A DNA stretch of 64,000 nucleotides from Diphasiastrum complanatum (Eukaryota > Streptophyta > Lycopodiopsida > Lycopodiales > Lycopodiaceae). The notes under the pieces were generated by a model. It searched no databases. It was not told where the DNA came from and saw only the letters and a program-made list of their open reading frames with translations. The position numbers and the translations under genes were made by a program. Numbering within the stretch: position 1 is the first letter of the stretch; every line of letters starts with the position of its first letter. Below, one piece after another: positions 43,256-54,535 of this stretch. The stretch covers positions 74,796,860 through 74,860,859 of the forward strand of contig CM055097.1 in the NCBI GenBank assembly GCA_029204225.1, given 5' to 3'.

Positions 43256-43910
43256 GTTATAGGTGTAGGCCATGCTTGACGTCTTGATTCGGTGACCAGT
43301 GGTGTAGCAGCAGATCTACAGGTGGCACAGGTGTTGGTATGACATGATACCGCTTATGGGCAGGCCTTGGTCATGTATATGACGCTTTATCATTCGTGTT
43401 GGTTTGCATGAGTGTGTGTGGGCTTGCATGTTACCTTGTCACGTGTGTCTAGATCCCGACTTGTCATTGTCTACTAGTTGTCTATCTGGTGAGGGTGCAA
43501 TCTTATGGTGGCAGTAAGATTTCCTCAGGTTGAGCCTCAATCGCTCATTTATGTCAGCTTTACAAGTTTGTGCTTGTAAGTGTCTGATAGGATGTCAGCC
43601 TAGCTAGATGGAGGATGTAAGTCTCATGGTGGCAGTGGGATTTCCTCAGTTTGAGCCATGTCGCTCATGTGGTCCACTTGTGTTCAAGTCGGATTGGGGA
43701 CGAGTCAATTGGTCGAGAGTACGGTAGACTCTCTATATGAGCATTGTGTTTGCATGATATTTTGTGAGTCAAACTTGGTGGTTTGTCGGTGTTCTTGAGT
43801 GTGAGTCAAGTACAGGGTAGCAGGGATATGCATAACATCCTTTGGACTCTCCAGACGCTGCTGTAATATATTCTTTTTTACCCCTATCACATTTGAGCTT
43901 AAGGGAGAGA
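43256..43910 (+). other. Non-coding interior of element E, right part
   Basis: Holds an imperfect direct repeat with a period near 121: atggtggcagtaagatttcctcag (from about 43503) and atggtggcagtgggatttcctcag (from about 43624), each followed by a tcgctcat. Ends in the purine tract aagggagagag. No reading frame is convincing. Confidence 0.6.
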
Positions 43911-44368
43911 GTTAGAAATCAGAGTTTATCTGATATACATTTTATGTAAGCTCTAAATGTGATACTGTAATTAGTGTACAGTTAATTAGATTTGCTATAT
44001 TCAGTCTCGTTAGGATATATTGATCGGGCACTAATCCCGTAGATGGCTACTTGGGTTAGCCGGGTAGCCACATGTAGGAAGAAATTAGCCTGTACATTGA
44101 TTTTGAGTTTATTATGCTATACTCAGGGGCATGTCCTGGGTTTGTCAGTATATGTGGCCATATTGGGCCTAACTTTAGTTCGGCAGGTGGTAGGCCAGTT
44201 TAGTGACACTTGTTGAGCCCATGCAGTTTGGGGTTTTGCTATATGCACAGTGTTTCTTCATAATAGACTTAACTTTTGTTGTGCCATCTTTGAGAGCTTG
44301 TGAGGGGTAGCTATGGTGATTGTGTGATGTAATCTGCATACTGCACTAGGTTCTATTGGAATTTCAAC
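43911..44368 (+). repeat. 3' LTR of element E
   Basis: About 458 bp from gttagaaatcagag after the purine tract to gaatttcaac; the termini form a weak inverted repeat. Its last 142 bp match 33811-33950. The borders are good to a few bases. Confidence 0.75.
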
Positions 44369-44548
44369 TGAAGAAAGCTAGAATATTTTCGCAAACGGTT
44401 CGACATAGTTTTGCGACTTTTGAGGCTTGAACAAGATACTGTTTCACGAATCTTTTGTGTTAGTCACAAATAGAAAAGTTATGAGTTTGCGTCCATTTTT
44501 TTTCTCATCCTTTGTCAAGTAAACTGCGTGCTTTGTTGGTAGAATCAA
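44369..44548 (-). repeat. Truncated LTR of element F
   Basis: gaagaaagctagaatattttcgc through gttggtagaatcaag matches 46828-47014. The outer 29 bp of the LTR, the purine tract, RNase H, RT and part of integrase are deleted, joining this piece to internal sequence. Confidence 0.8.
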
Positions 44549-45140
44549 GTTGCTTTATGAACATCCTTACTAGAAGGTGTTCTAGTCATCTTGCCTTTAA
44601 GACAGGATTCGCAGGTAGTTTGAATATCTCTACTTTTGATTTTGACTCCTTGAATTCTCTAACTTTTATTGGCTTGGTACAAGGCTTTCATGTTCATATG
44701 ACATAGCCTTTTGTGCCACAATACATCTGTTGATTCCTGAGTTTGATTGACTTGTTCGATTCTTATTCGAATGTTCAGGTGATACAAATTTCCTTCTCTA
44801 CTACCTTTAGCAATCAGGTTATCAGAATCTTCCTCGAACACTTTACAAGAGTTCTTTGTGAAGGTTACTGACATGCCTGTATCAACTATCTTAGCTACGG
44901 ATAGAAGATCTTCATCAAGAGTAGGGACATAGAGAACTTCCTCCAGCTTCTTGTCTCCTTGATTCGTGTCTAGCCATAATACACCAATTCCATCACCACG
45001 TGTTTAGAACTGTCTCCAAGTATAATGAATCTTGAATCGTTCACCGTCTTCTACTTAGACAAAATTTATTTCGAGGAAACAAAATGTGAGGTGGCTCCCG
45101 AATCAAGTACTACTTCTCAAATTGAATTAGATGAACAACA
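44549..45140 (-). pseudogene. Protease to early integrase of element F
   Basis: Frame 44874-44659 has FTKNSCKVFEED, AKGSREGNLYHL, LWHKRLCHMNMKALY, and the following frame CESCLKGKM; the upstream part carries decayed protease (a DSGAT-like site near 45095) and a LYVPTL-type segment. Only the first quarter of integrase is left. Confidence 0.7.
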
Positions 45141-46140
45141 TAGATAAGTAATAACATAAGCTGTTGAATTCCTTGTTTGTCTTCTGCTGCTCTGGAGCAT
45201 TTGGCATTGTCTTCGACATAGTTTGAATCTGAAGGTTCACTTCAATTCTGCTCCTTTTTGTTTCTGGGATTCTGATAACAGTCTACTGTTGCATGACCCC
45301 GTTTATGAGAATGAATACATTCAATCTTTGGATTTAGCCAACACTTTTCTTCTGTGTGACTTGATCTTCTGCATCTGTTGCAGATCTTCTTATCACCAGA
45401 ATTCTTTTGCTGTTTTTTAGATTGTTGTTCATTAGTCTTAGACTCATTCCTTTTGAACGACTCCCTCTTAAACTTAGACTTTCTAGTAGATTTATTCTTT
45501 TGAGTAAATAGAGCATTTTTTGAATCACCATTTTCGTCATAGCGTTCACGAGAATCTATTTCTTCCTTTGCTCCGTCTATTGCCTTTTGAAGTGTCATTG
45601 TCGCATCTTTCGCCAATAAGGTTCGAGTTGTGTGGAATGACCTGGGTAGGGCCCAAAAAAGATTTCTAAGCTATTTCTCCTTAGAAATTGTATTTTTTGC
45701 ACCAGAATTCTGCAAGGAACTAAATAGATCTTAAATCTTTCGCACAAATGTGTTCAAGTCTTTGTCGTCCCACTGTAGGTAAGTTAATTGGTCCTCCAAG
45801 AACATGATCTGATTATGAAATCGAGTCTCATTCTTGGTTTGCAATTCTTTCCATAAATCCTTTGCGTTTGAAATTGACGTAAGATCCAGCATTATATTGT
45901 CATGCACTGAAGATGCAATAATTGTTATAGCTTTGTCATTTTTTAGATCCCATTCTCAAAATTCTTTGCCAGAAGTAGCTTCTGGCTTTTCCTCAATTGG
46001 TTCTACCCATTGCCATAGACCTTCGCCCTTCAACAAGAGTGAAGTTTTTAATCAAATCAAGTAGCTTGAACCTTTTGGGTCCAAGATTGTAGTGATCTTA
46101 GCTTGAATATTGGTGATCGACAACATCTTTTAGTTCTGAA
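45141..46140 (-). pseudogene. Gag of element F
   Basis: Broken Gag. Near 46050 Y-L-I is followed by TGA where the conserved Trp should stand. Then LLLKGEGLW, KNDKAITIIASSVHDNIML, KDLWKELQTKNETRF, and frame 45616-45242: DATMTLQKAIDGAKEEID, Lys-rich stretch, CNRCRRSSHTEEKC (intact knuckle), then CIHSHKRGHATVDC (second Cys is Ser). Two knuckles and the ALFTQKNK segment place it with element K. Confidence 0.75.
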
Positions 46141-46230
46141 TAACCTCCAAATAGCGGCTTACTGATGGATGTATGAAGAATGCTGAGAGGGATTTGAAGC
46201 TAATATTGTATCAACTTTTGATTCCGTATG

Positions 46231-46241
46231 CCCTGATACCA
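46231..46241 (-). promoter_or_regulatory. Primer-binding site of element F
   Basis: Plus-strand ccctgatacca is the reverse complement of tggtatcaggg, a match to the tRNA-Met type with changes at the end. Confidence 0.75.
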
Positions 46242-46242
46242 C

Positions 46243-47043
46243 TGTAGGAAAATAGTAATTATTCTTCCACAGAGAACACGATGAAAGTTCGAATAAATCA
46301 AACTAATATTAATGTCTTCAATCGCGATTTTATCTGATCTATGTACTAATAGAACAATATTTATTCTGATTGAATATGCGTGCAAAAATTATATGCGGAA
46401 GTAAGATATTGTATGCGGAAGTATGAGACAACTTAAGACAATTTAGACAATAAGAAACTATTGATCAAAAACGAATTTTTATGACACTGAATCCGATTCA
46501 TCAATATACATTTCTTGTTGTCTTATCTCACTGTTGTGTCTCTGATTGAGTTGTTTTTCAACGAGTAGTGCATATGTATTTATATTGCTACAGGACAAGT
46601 CTTTTGGCCTTTTATTTACTTTAACAGTAGAAATCTAACCGTTTATGACGATTGATATTCAAATAGATGGTCTGTTTCCAGACTCAAATAAATTATGTTC
46701 GCGAATATTTTGCGACAGTCTGTCTCTTTGTCTCAGCTTCATGTTTTGCGAATTGTTCATGACACTTGTCTCTTTGAGACATTTTCGTCTTTCGCAAATT
46801 GTTTGCGACAGATGACAATTGTTGAGTTTGAAGGAAGCTAGAATATTTTCGCAAACTGTTCGAGATAGTTTCACGACTTCCGAGGCTTGAACAAGACACT
46901 GTTTTACGAATCTTTCGTGAATCTTTTGTGTTGGTCACGAATAGAAAAGTTACAAGTTCACGTCCATTTCTTTCTCATCATTTGTCAAGTAAACTGAGTG
47001 CTTTGTTAGTAGAATCAAGATCTGTCTGATCAATTGTTCTACA
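46243..47043 (-). repeat. 5' LTR of element F
   Basis: About 801 bp; plus-strand borders tgtaggaaaata and tgttctaca form a short inverted repeat. Contains diverged copies of a motif around ttcgcgaa/tttgcga at 46698-46925. It is inserted in the chromodomain of a gypsy element, whose reading frame stops exactly at 47044. Confidence 0.75.
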
Positions 47044-48219
47044 GTTCCTCCTTAAGCCTCCTTCATGTTCCCAAGATTTATCATCGTCTGTCCGTCCCTC
47101 CCATCGAACCTGATGCTTGGTAACTATACAATTTTTTAATCGTTTAGTTCTTGTATACAATATCTTTTTGGGTTCAAGTCGAGATACACCCGATGATTCA
47201 TCCAACAAGTTCAATTGATTTTCAGATCCAAGATACTTTTCTTGAGTCAGCTTACGTGAAATATCGAATGCACTTGAGATCCTTTTGGGAGTTCCAATTG
47301 GTAAGCTAAGGATCCAATCTTTTTCAAGATCTGATACGGTCCTCTATATCTAGGGGACAATTTATAATGCTTGCTGGTACGCATTACACTAGAAATCCTT
47401 CAAGATTCTCAAATATATCCAATCCTCCACTTGAAAGTCTCTCGGCGATCTTTTCAGATTTGGATAATGTCTGTCCCTATCTTGGCACACTGGACATTTT
47501 CAAATGCAATCAATAGTATTTCTTGCATATCATATAGGAAATCCACTACCTTTTGAAACTTGATCGTCCGAATCTCTACCGTAATGGATGATCTAGGCTC
47601 AAAACCGCACGTAAGCATAAACGGGCTATAACCGATAGCCGAATGCTTACTATTGTTATAGGCAAACTCGATCAATGGAAGATATTTCTCCCAATCAGAT
47701 TGTCGTTGGAAAACATATGTTCAAAGCATTTGTTCCATCGTCTGATTTGTTCTTTCCGTCTGTCCATCCGTCTCAAGATGATTAGAAGAACCCAAGCTCA
47801 GAGTCATCTTTAGTTTAGCAAACACGGCTGACCAAAAGTGATCGGTGAACTTTGGATCGCGATCGCTCAAGATATCACTTGGTAATCCATAAAGTCTAGA
47901 CATTTTACAAATTTTTGAGCTAAATCAGAAGCCTTCGTGGTGGTCTTTACCAGAATAAAAGTAGCCAATTTGATAAGACGGTCAACGTCAACTCAAATTG
48001 CATCATGCTGGTTGTTTGTCCGCGGTAACCCAACCACGAAATCCATGGAAATACTATCTCATCTCTTATCCGAGATATCCAATGGATGCAACAATCCGCT
48101 AGCCTTATGGTGTTCAACTTTATTCAACTGGCATTGGTCACACTTGACACATAAGATTCTATAAAGGGCTTGAGTTTTGGCCAATAAAAGTCCCTTTGTA
48201 CCAAATCTAATGTACGATG
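47044..48219 (-). pseudogene. Chromovirus (Ty3/gypsy) integrase with chromodomain
   Basis: From 48219 down: H2C2 zinc site remains (CDQCQLNKVEHH), SMDFVVGLPR-like start of the core, then frames 47903-47721 (MSRLYGLPSDILSDRDPKFTDHFW, ETDGQTERTNQTMEQML with Asp and Glu) and 47675-47454 (MIEFAYNNSKHSAIGYSPFML). Near 47200-47044 comes a chromodomain: LKNCIVTKHQVRWEGRTDDDKSWE. Chromodomains steer integration to certain chromatin. Both ends are cut by other elements (F on the left, G's LTR on the right), and stops are frequent. Confidence 0.82.
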
Positions 48220-49678
48220 TGTTGGAAATTAAGCCCACAATTGTCTCCTTGGAATTATAACTTAGACAACCAAACTATTTAAAGAACATCTACAAACGGG
48301 CTTCCGGCGGATCTTCAGCAAAGGGTAACCAATCCCGTCATAATTTCAAATTCAAATATTAAGTTTAATAACTTGAAGTCATTGAAGACTTGGCCATCTT
48401 CAAGGACTTCCACAAAACTTGCATCTAGAACAAGTTTGCAAATTTACATTACCTTCTCAACAATCTGCAGAAATACACTAAGTGTCACACAGTTTGCATT
48501 TTTCGCACTTTTCCGAAAACTGCGACACTTGCCTTTGGCTTTTTCCGTTCAATTATTTTGAAGAAGTCAACTTGTTCATAGTTCAAAAGTTTAACTATTT
48601 TCAACACCTTCGGCTTTTTTGCATTTTTCCAAAAAATGCGAAGAGAGAGAAAATTCATGAACGTCCTCTATTTTCAAGGGTTAAACTATTAAAGATACCT
48701 TCGACTTTTTCTAAAGGGCACCTTAAACTTGTTTAAGGGCACCTTCGACTTTTTCACATTTTCCCAAAAAGTGCGAGAGACTTAAACTGTTAAAGACATC
48801 TTTGCCTTTTTGAGAGCACCTTTAAATTTTTAAGGGCACCTTAAACTTGTTTTAGGGCACATTCGGCTTTTTCGCAAAATCCCAAAGAGAGAGAAAAATG
48901 CCAAAGGTCGTCTATTTTGAACGAGGAACGTTCCCAGCCACTTCTTGAAATTTGCAAAGACATCCTCGTCCGCATCAACGTTTCTGATTTGTTGATCGTA
49001 TATACTATGTATAGTTGTCACAAAAGCCATATATTTTCCTTGCCTAATTAGGTGACAAACATTTATTGTAGTTAATACATGGATGCAATCTATAAATAGA
49101 TAGATCAAGGGTTGCTCCGTCCATGAGACGTATTTTTGAGCCTTCCAGTTACGCCGTCAATTTTTTGTTGTAATTGCTATTTGATTGTGCTTCAATGTAA
49201 TATAGCAGCAGCACACTTTTCTATTTGTGTATAACGTAGATGAATGCTTGTTGTAATTGAATGCAGTTTATCATTGTTTGATCGCGCTTGTTTACTCACT
49301 CTGATCAAAACACGGACGTGTACGACTCCGCAGTTTCTGATCAGACGATGGTTGTCTTTGATGCTTGAGGAACTTGCGATATCATACTGCTCTTTCTATC
49401 TATTTCAGAACTAAACTTCATATTGAATCTGATTTCAGTAATACCACATGCAAACCATTTCTAATCTCTTCGGTGGACTATACTCTCGTTTTTGTGAGTT
49501 TGAATTAATTTTTAAGATCATGTTGAGAAATTAGAACACTTAAAGTTGTGATTATACTTAGCATAAGATGTCTATTAGACTGTTTTTACATCTAGCAATT
49601 GATTGTAATGGGAGAGTTGTTCCGCAATATTCCTACTCTCTTCTCCATTCGTGTTCTTCTATCTCCCTTGCACCGTCA
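48220..49678 (+). repeat. 5' LTR of element G (about 1.46 kb)
   Basis: tgttggaaattaag to caccgtca, two bases from a primer site. It contains a run of hairpin-forming units at 48500-48900. No second LTR was found, so borders rest on TG/CA ends and the primer site. Confidence 0.65.
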
Positions 49679-49680
49679 GA

Positions 49681-49692
49681 TTGGTATTAGAG
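49681..49692 (+). promoter_or_regulatory. Primer-binding site of element G
   Basis: ttggtattagag: tggtatcagag with one change. Confidence 0.75.
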
Positions 49693-49743
49693 TGGAGTCC
49701 AAATAAACCGAGAGATTAAGTTTGTTCTGATTCTATTACTATA

Positions 49744-50645
49744 ATGATGCTCATCTTGGTAGCTCTTCATCTTCATCAATCAGCAAAGCTAGAATCATTG
49801 ACAAGTTCAACGGTTCTAACTTCTACATCTGAAAGTTAAAACTCCGGATGATGTTGATAGATAAAGATCTTTGGGATGTAGTAGAAGGTGCTGACTTAAA
49901 ACCAGAAGATGGTGATCAAGCAAAGGCATGGAAGATCAAATATCAGAAGGCTAAGCTTAGCATGTATCACACTCAATCTGGCCAACTCCCAAATATCCCA
50001 CGTTACCACATGCAAAACTCTAAGGATGCATTAGATTTGTTATCAAATCTCTATGAGACTCATGATGTAACCACTAGATTACATCTTAGAAGGAAGATCT
50101 TTACTCTTAACATGTCTGATTCTATTGGCATCACTTCTCACATCAACAGCTTCAAGTCTTTAATGGATCAGTTGTTAGTTGTAGAATGTTCTATTCAAGA
50201 TGATAATGTAGTTATGACCTTGCTTTCTTCTCTTCCAAGGTCGTATGAACACTTTCCGGGTGATGATCTCCACACAACCCGACCTCACTCTTCAAAAGGT
50301 GATTGGTCATCTTCTTTAAGAAGAAATGCGGAGAAAGACCAGCAGCCTGTCCATCAAAGACAAATCCATGGCTCTATACACCAAGAAGGAACACTACTCC
50401 AAGGGCAAGAATCAAGTGCGGCAGCAACAGGAGAAGCTCACACTCAAATTGAACATGGTGGATCGCGCAAGAAACTCTTCTACAGATATTGCAAGAGAGC
50501 CAATCACGACATCAAGGAGTGTCACATCCGCATCTACAACGAGGCAACGAAGCAACAACAACAGCAGCCAAACTCCTCCAACGTGGCAGAATTCAAGGAG
50601 CAAGATACACATTTGTTAATGGCTTACAACAACAACAACGAAGAC
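49744..50645 (+). pseudogene. Gag of element G
   Basis: N-terminal frame SKARIIDKFNGSNFYI, then TGA where the conserved Trp should be, then KLRMMLIDKDLWDVVEG. The frame 49848-50681 follows: LYETHDVTTRLHLRRKIFTL, SHINSFKSLMDQLLV, LLSSLPRSYEHF. After a frameshifted middle the knuckle reads FYRYCKRANHDIKEC: its first Cys is Tyr. Element H's Gag is the closest relative (shared KR.NHDIK.CHI). Confidence 0.8.
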
Positions 50646-51050
50646 TGTGATAGTTGGTACCTAGACAGCAGCGCTACCTAACACATGACCTCTCGCAAGG
50701 AATGGTTTACGGAGTATGCAGCTTACAGCAAAGATCAATTCATCTACCTCAAAGATTCAAGCAACATACGCGTGGAAGACAAAGGAACAGTAAAGATCAC
50801 ATTCAACAACGATCTATCTATTTGTGTTCCCAATGTCCTTCACGCTCCTTAGCTATCAAAGAACCTATTATTAGTCTCTAAGATAACTGATGAGGGCTAC
50901 ACTATTACTTTCTTATCCGAGCAGTGTACAATATTTGAGGAAGATACTACTCTGACTACATGCACTAGAGTCAAAAATCTTCATGTACTCTCTAATCCAG
51001 TTGCATTAGCTAGTATTTGTAATGAAAATGTAAATGACAATGTTGTTATG
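50646..51050 (+). pseudogene. Protease of element G
   Basis: WYLDSSAT then TAA, then HMTSRKEWF: the active triplet is D-S-S instead of D-S-G. Downstream: LSICVPNVLHAP, TAG, LSKNLLLVSKITDEGYTI. Confidence 0.75.
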
Positions 51051-52100
51051 TGGCATAGTCAATTTGGGCATGTGAATACAAGATCATTTTCTTACATGCG
51101 TTGTAATAATTTAGTTGACGGATTGAATTTCCCTTCTTCATTAGATAGTAAATCTTTCTTTTGTGAATCATGCATCTACGGGAAACACTCTAGAAGCACG
51201 TTTCCAAAATCACATTCCATCAAAACAAAGCATGTATTGGATCTTGTACATAGCGGTCTCTATGGTCCAATGCCAACTCCATCCTTAGGAGATGCAATCT
51301 ATTTCATCACTTTCATAGATGATTATTCTAGATGGTATACAGTCATGTTCATTAAGCACAAATCTGAAGCTTTTGAATGCTTCAAGAGATTCAAGGCCAT
51401 GGCAGAGACACAAACATTTACAAAAGTGAAGGCACTGCAAACTAATGGGGGAATACATTTCTAACGAGATGTCCGACTACCTGGCTGAACATGGTATTAG
51501 AAGACAGTTCACCACTTCCCATTCACCTCAGCAGAATGAGACTACAGAAAGGAAGAATCAAACTCTTCTCAACTCAGCCAGATCCATGCTACATCAAGCA
51601 CACCTACCTATGAAGTTCTGTACAGAAGCTACTGCCACAGTCTGTTACGTGCAGAACAGATCCAGCACCAAAGCCGTCAACAACAAAACTTCTTATGAAG
51701 TTTGGCATGGACACAAGCCTAGTGTCAGCCATTTAAAAATCTTTGGTTGTATATGCTTAGGAAGAAACTGGACCATAGGACAAATAAATGTATTTTCACT
51801 GGCTATCTTGATGAACATAAAGCTTATAAGGTTTATGATCCATCCACTAATGTAGTATTTGTCTCTAGGGATGTAATATTTCAAGAACATACATACTATG
51901 ATTTCAAACAACCATCGATAAACGATGCTATGTCATTTTATCCTATTTTACATAGCATGGATTCTTCCAACGTTGATGTTCCTTCTACAGAACCTGCAGC
52001 TACAGCTACAGAAGCCAAGCAACCGACAGTACCTATCATCAGACCAGACCAAGCTAGAGGACATCAAGAATCACTACAAAGTGATTGCTATGGGAGCTAG
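51051..52100 (+). pseudogene. Integrase and linker of element G
   Basis: 51048-51464: HSQFGHVNTRSFSYM, CESCIYGKHSRSTFPK, HSGLYGPMPTPS (Asp replaced by Gly), FIDDYSRWYTVMF, then QTNGG where RSDNGG is usual (Asp to Asn). 51445-51855: RRQFTTSHSPQQNETTERKNQT (Glu kept), KTSYEVWHGHKPSV, KIFGC; frame 51747-52100: CIFTGYLDEHKAYKVYD, SRDVIFQEH and a linker. Two frameshifts and loss of two catalytic Asp residues make it inactive. It joins another copia body at about 52100. Confidence 0.82.
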
Positions 52101-54535
52101 AGTCAACGGAAATTGACTCTACAAATTGAGTGCGAGATCTTTTACTCAAGCTATGGTAAGCACTGTTGATAGTCGAAGTTATATTTGGCATCAACCATCT
52201 GGTCATATTAGTGCTCAAAGTTTACAGATTCTCAAAAGAGGTAATCTAGTTATTGGATTGTCTGATATTTCTTTTGAAGGAAAGATCTGTGAAAGTTGCA
52301 TTTTGGGAAAACAACATAGAGGGAGATTTCTCAAAAGTGGAGCAAGGAGAGCCAGTGGCATCCTCAATCTTGTCCACAGTGATTTATGTGGACCAATGAA
52401 GACTAGATTCACTGCTATTACTTTATTACCTTCATTGATAATTATAGCAGATGCATTTGGATTTATTTTAGTAAGCAAGAAATTAGATGCTTTTTCTAAG
52501 TTTAGGGAATTTAAGACATTAGTTGAAAAGAAAACAAGATGTAGCATCAAGACTTTGAGATCTGGTGGAGGTGGTGAGTACTTTCAACAAAATTTATTGA
52601 CTTTTGCAAAGGTCAAGGGATTAAGAGACAGACTACAACACCTTATTCACCACAACAAAACAAAGTTGCAGAACAAAAGAACAAATCCATTGTTGAGATG
52701 GCAAGGGCGATGCTCAAAAGCAAGGGTTTGCCAAACACCTTTTGGGTAGAAGCTTGCAGCACAGCTACATGTATCCTAAATTGGTGTTCTACAAAATCCG
52801 TGGAAGGTAAGACACCTCATGAAGATTTTACTAGAAAGAAATCTAATATTTCTCATTTGAGAGTATTTGATTGTGATGCTTACGCTCATATTCTTGATGA
52901 GAAATGAAAGAAATTGGATGCAAAAGCTATCAAGTGTATTTTCCTTGGATATGATGAGAAGGCCAAGGCATATAGGATGTATGACACAAATGCACAAAAG
53001 CTTGTGATTTCTAGGGATGCTACACATGAACAAATTGAAGCAATCATTGAACCTTTTGATGAGGGAGCAAAAGTTTAGCTCAAGAAAGAAGTGGATTTTG
53101 ATATGAAAGATCAAATAGACAAAGGCAAGCCTGATGCTGAAGTTCCCAAGAGAGTACCTAAATGGTACTTATCAATTACAGATGATGCAAAGAAGAGAGA
53201 TATTCTCGAATTTAGAGCAGGGAGAGCTTACAAGATCAAGTAGAAATCGAAAACCTCCTACAAGAAGATGAATCTAGCCCTAATGGGTTCTGTGCTCAAG
53301 GCTCAAAGAACAAAAAACTTTCGATAAAGCAAAGGAGCACAAGGAGTGGCGTGCAGCTATTGAAACAGAAATGGAAGCCATATCAAAAGATAAGACGTGG
53401 AACTTGGTTGAGCTCCTGATGGTAAGACGCCTATCACTTGCAAATGGATTTATAAGATCAAATATGGAGCGGATGGGCAACTCAACAAGTACAAAGCACA
53501 ATTGGTGGCGAGAGGACTTGAGCAGAAGAAAGATATTGATTTTGTGGAAACCTTCGCACACCCGTAGATAAGATGGTAACTATACGTTCTATCATTGATA
53601 TTTCTGCTTTCTATGGTTGGAAGATCCAGCAAATGCATGTTAAATCTAGATGAAGAGGTGTACTTAGTACAACCTCAAGGATTTGCTGAGCCAGGGAGAG
53701 AGCATCTTGTTTGTAAGCTCAACAAAGCTATTTATGGATTGAAGCAAGCACCATGGGCATGGTACTCTTGCATTGATGAACACTTCAAGTGAAGGGGAAT
53801 GGTAAAGAGTAATGCTGATCCTAATCTTTATATTCTAAGGCAAGATTTAGATATAGTGTTCATTGTGTTGTACATGGATGATTTGATTATTACAAGAAGT
53901 AATGAGAGCCTAATTGATGAAATCAAATCAGATCTCTCCAATGCTTTTGACATGAGTGATCTAGGATTGATGCACTATTGTCTTGGCATTGAAATATGGC
54001 AAAAGGAAGACGTTGTCTTTCTTATACAAAGCAAATATGCACGAGATTTGTTTTATAAGTTCAATATGCAGGATTGTAAGCCTTTGAGCACACCTATGGA
54101 TGTCAACACAAAGCTTACTGCATATGATGAATATGACAAAGTGGATGCTTACTTGTACAGGCAGTTGGTGGGTAGTTTGATCTATTTGAAACACACATGT
54201 TGGTGTTGTTAGTCAATTTATGCAAGATCCTATTCAAGCACACTAGAAGTCTACTAAATGTATTCTCAGATACATTCGAGGGACATTAAATTTCGGTTTG
54301 AAGTATGATCAGCCTGAAGTGCCAATGTTGGTAGGTTACATTGATGCCGATTGGGCAGATAATATTGATGACAAAAGATCTACCAGTGATCATACAACAG
54401 TTATGGTACAGCTGCAATTTCATGGAACAACAAAAAGCAACCTACAGTAGTCTTATCCTCGATGGAAGCTAAATATCATGCACTCAGTAGGCATAATGCA
54501 TTGCACCGAGAAAAATAGATTGTTTCATTTTGTAG
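52101..54535 (+). pseudogene. Second copia pol body L: pre-integrase, integrase, RT, part of RNase H
   Basis: Begins in pre-integrase (WHQPSGHISAQSLQIL), CESCILGKQHRGRF, HSDLCGPM, RSGGGGEYF (Asp to Gly), FWVEACSTATCIL, KTPHEDFTRKKSN, LRVFDC, KCIFLGYDEKAKAYRMYD. RT: CKWIYKIKYGADG, NKAIYGLKQAPWAWY, and YMDD (VLYMDDLIITRS), MSDLGLMHYCLGIEI. RNase H is broken: AAISWNNKKQPTVVLSSMEAKYHAL, then loss of homology. Stops and frameshifts are common. Its start repeats a domain already passed in G, so G and L are two elements spliced together. Confidence 0.82.

Larger units (their letters stand above)
33811..44368 (+). mobile_element. LARD-like non-coding LTR element E, hosting element D
   Basis: Its left LTR is truncated (33811-33950), followed by a primer site at 33952. 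The interior is 33964-37571 and 43256-43910, about 4.2 kb without any Gag or Pol motif. A purine tract and full 3' LTR (43911-44368) close it. Element D (37572-43255) is nested. A long non-coding body between LTRs with intact PBS and PPT is the definition of a large retrotransposon derivative, which would depend on enzymes from another element. Confidence 0.7.
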
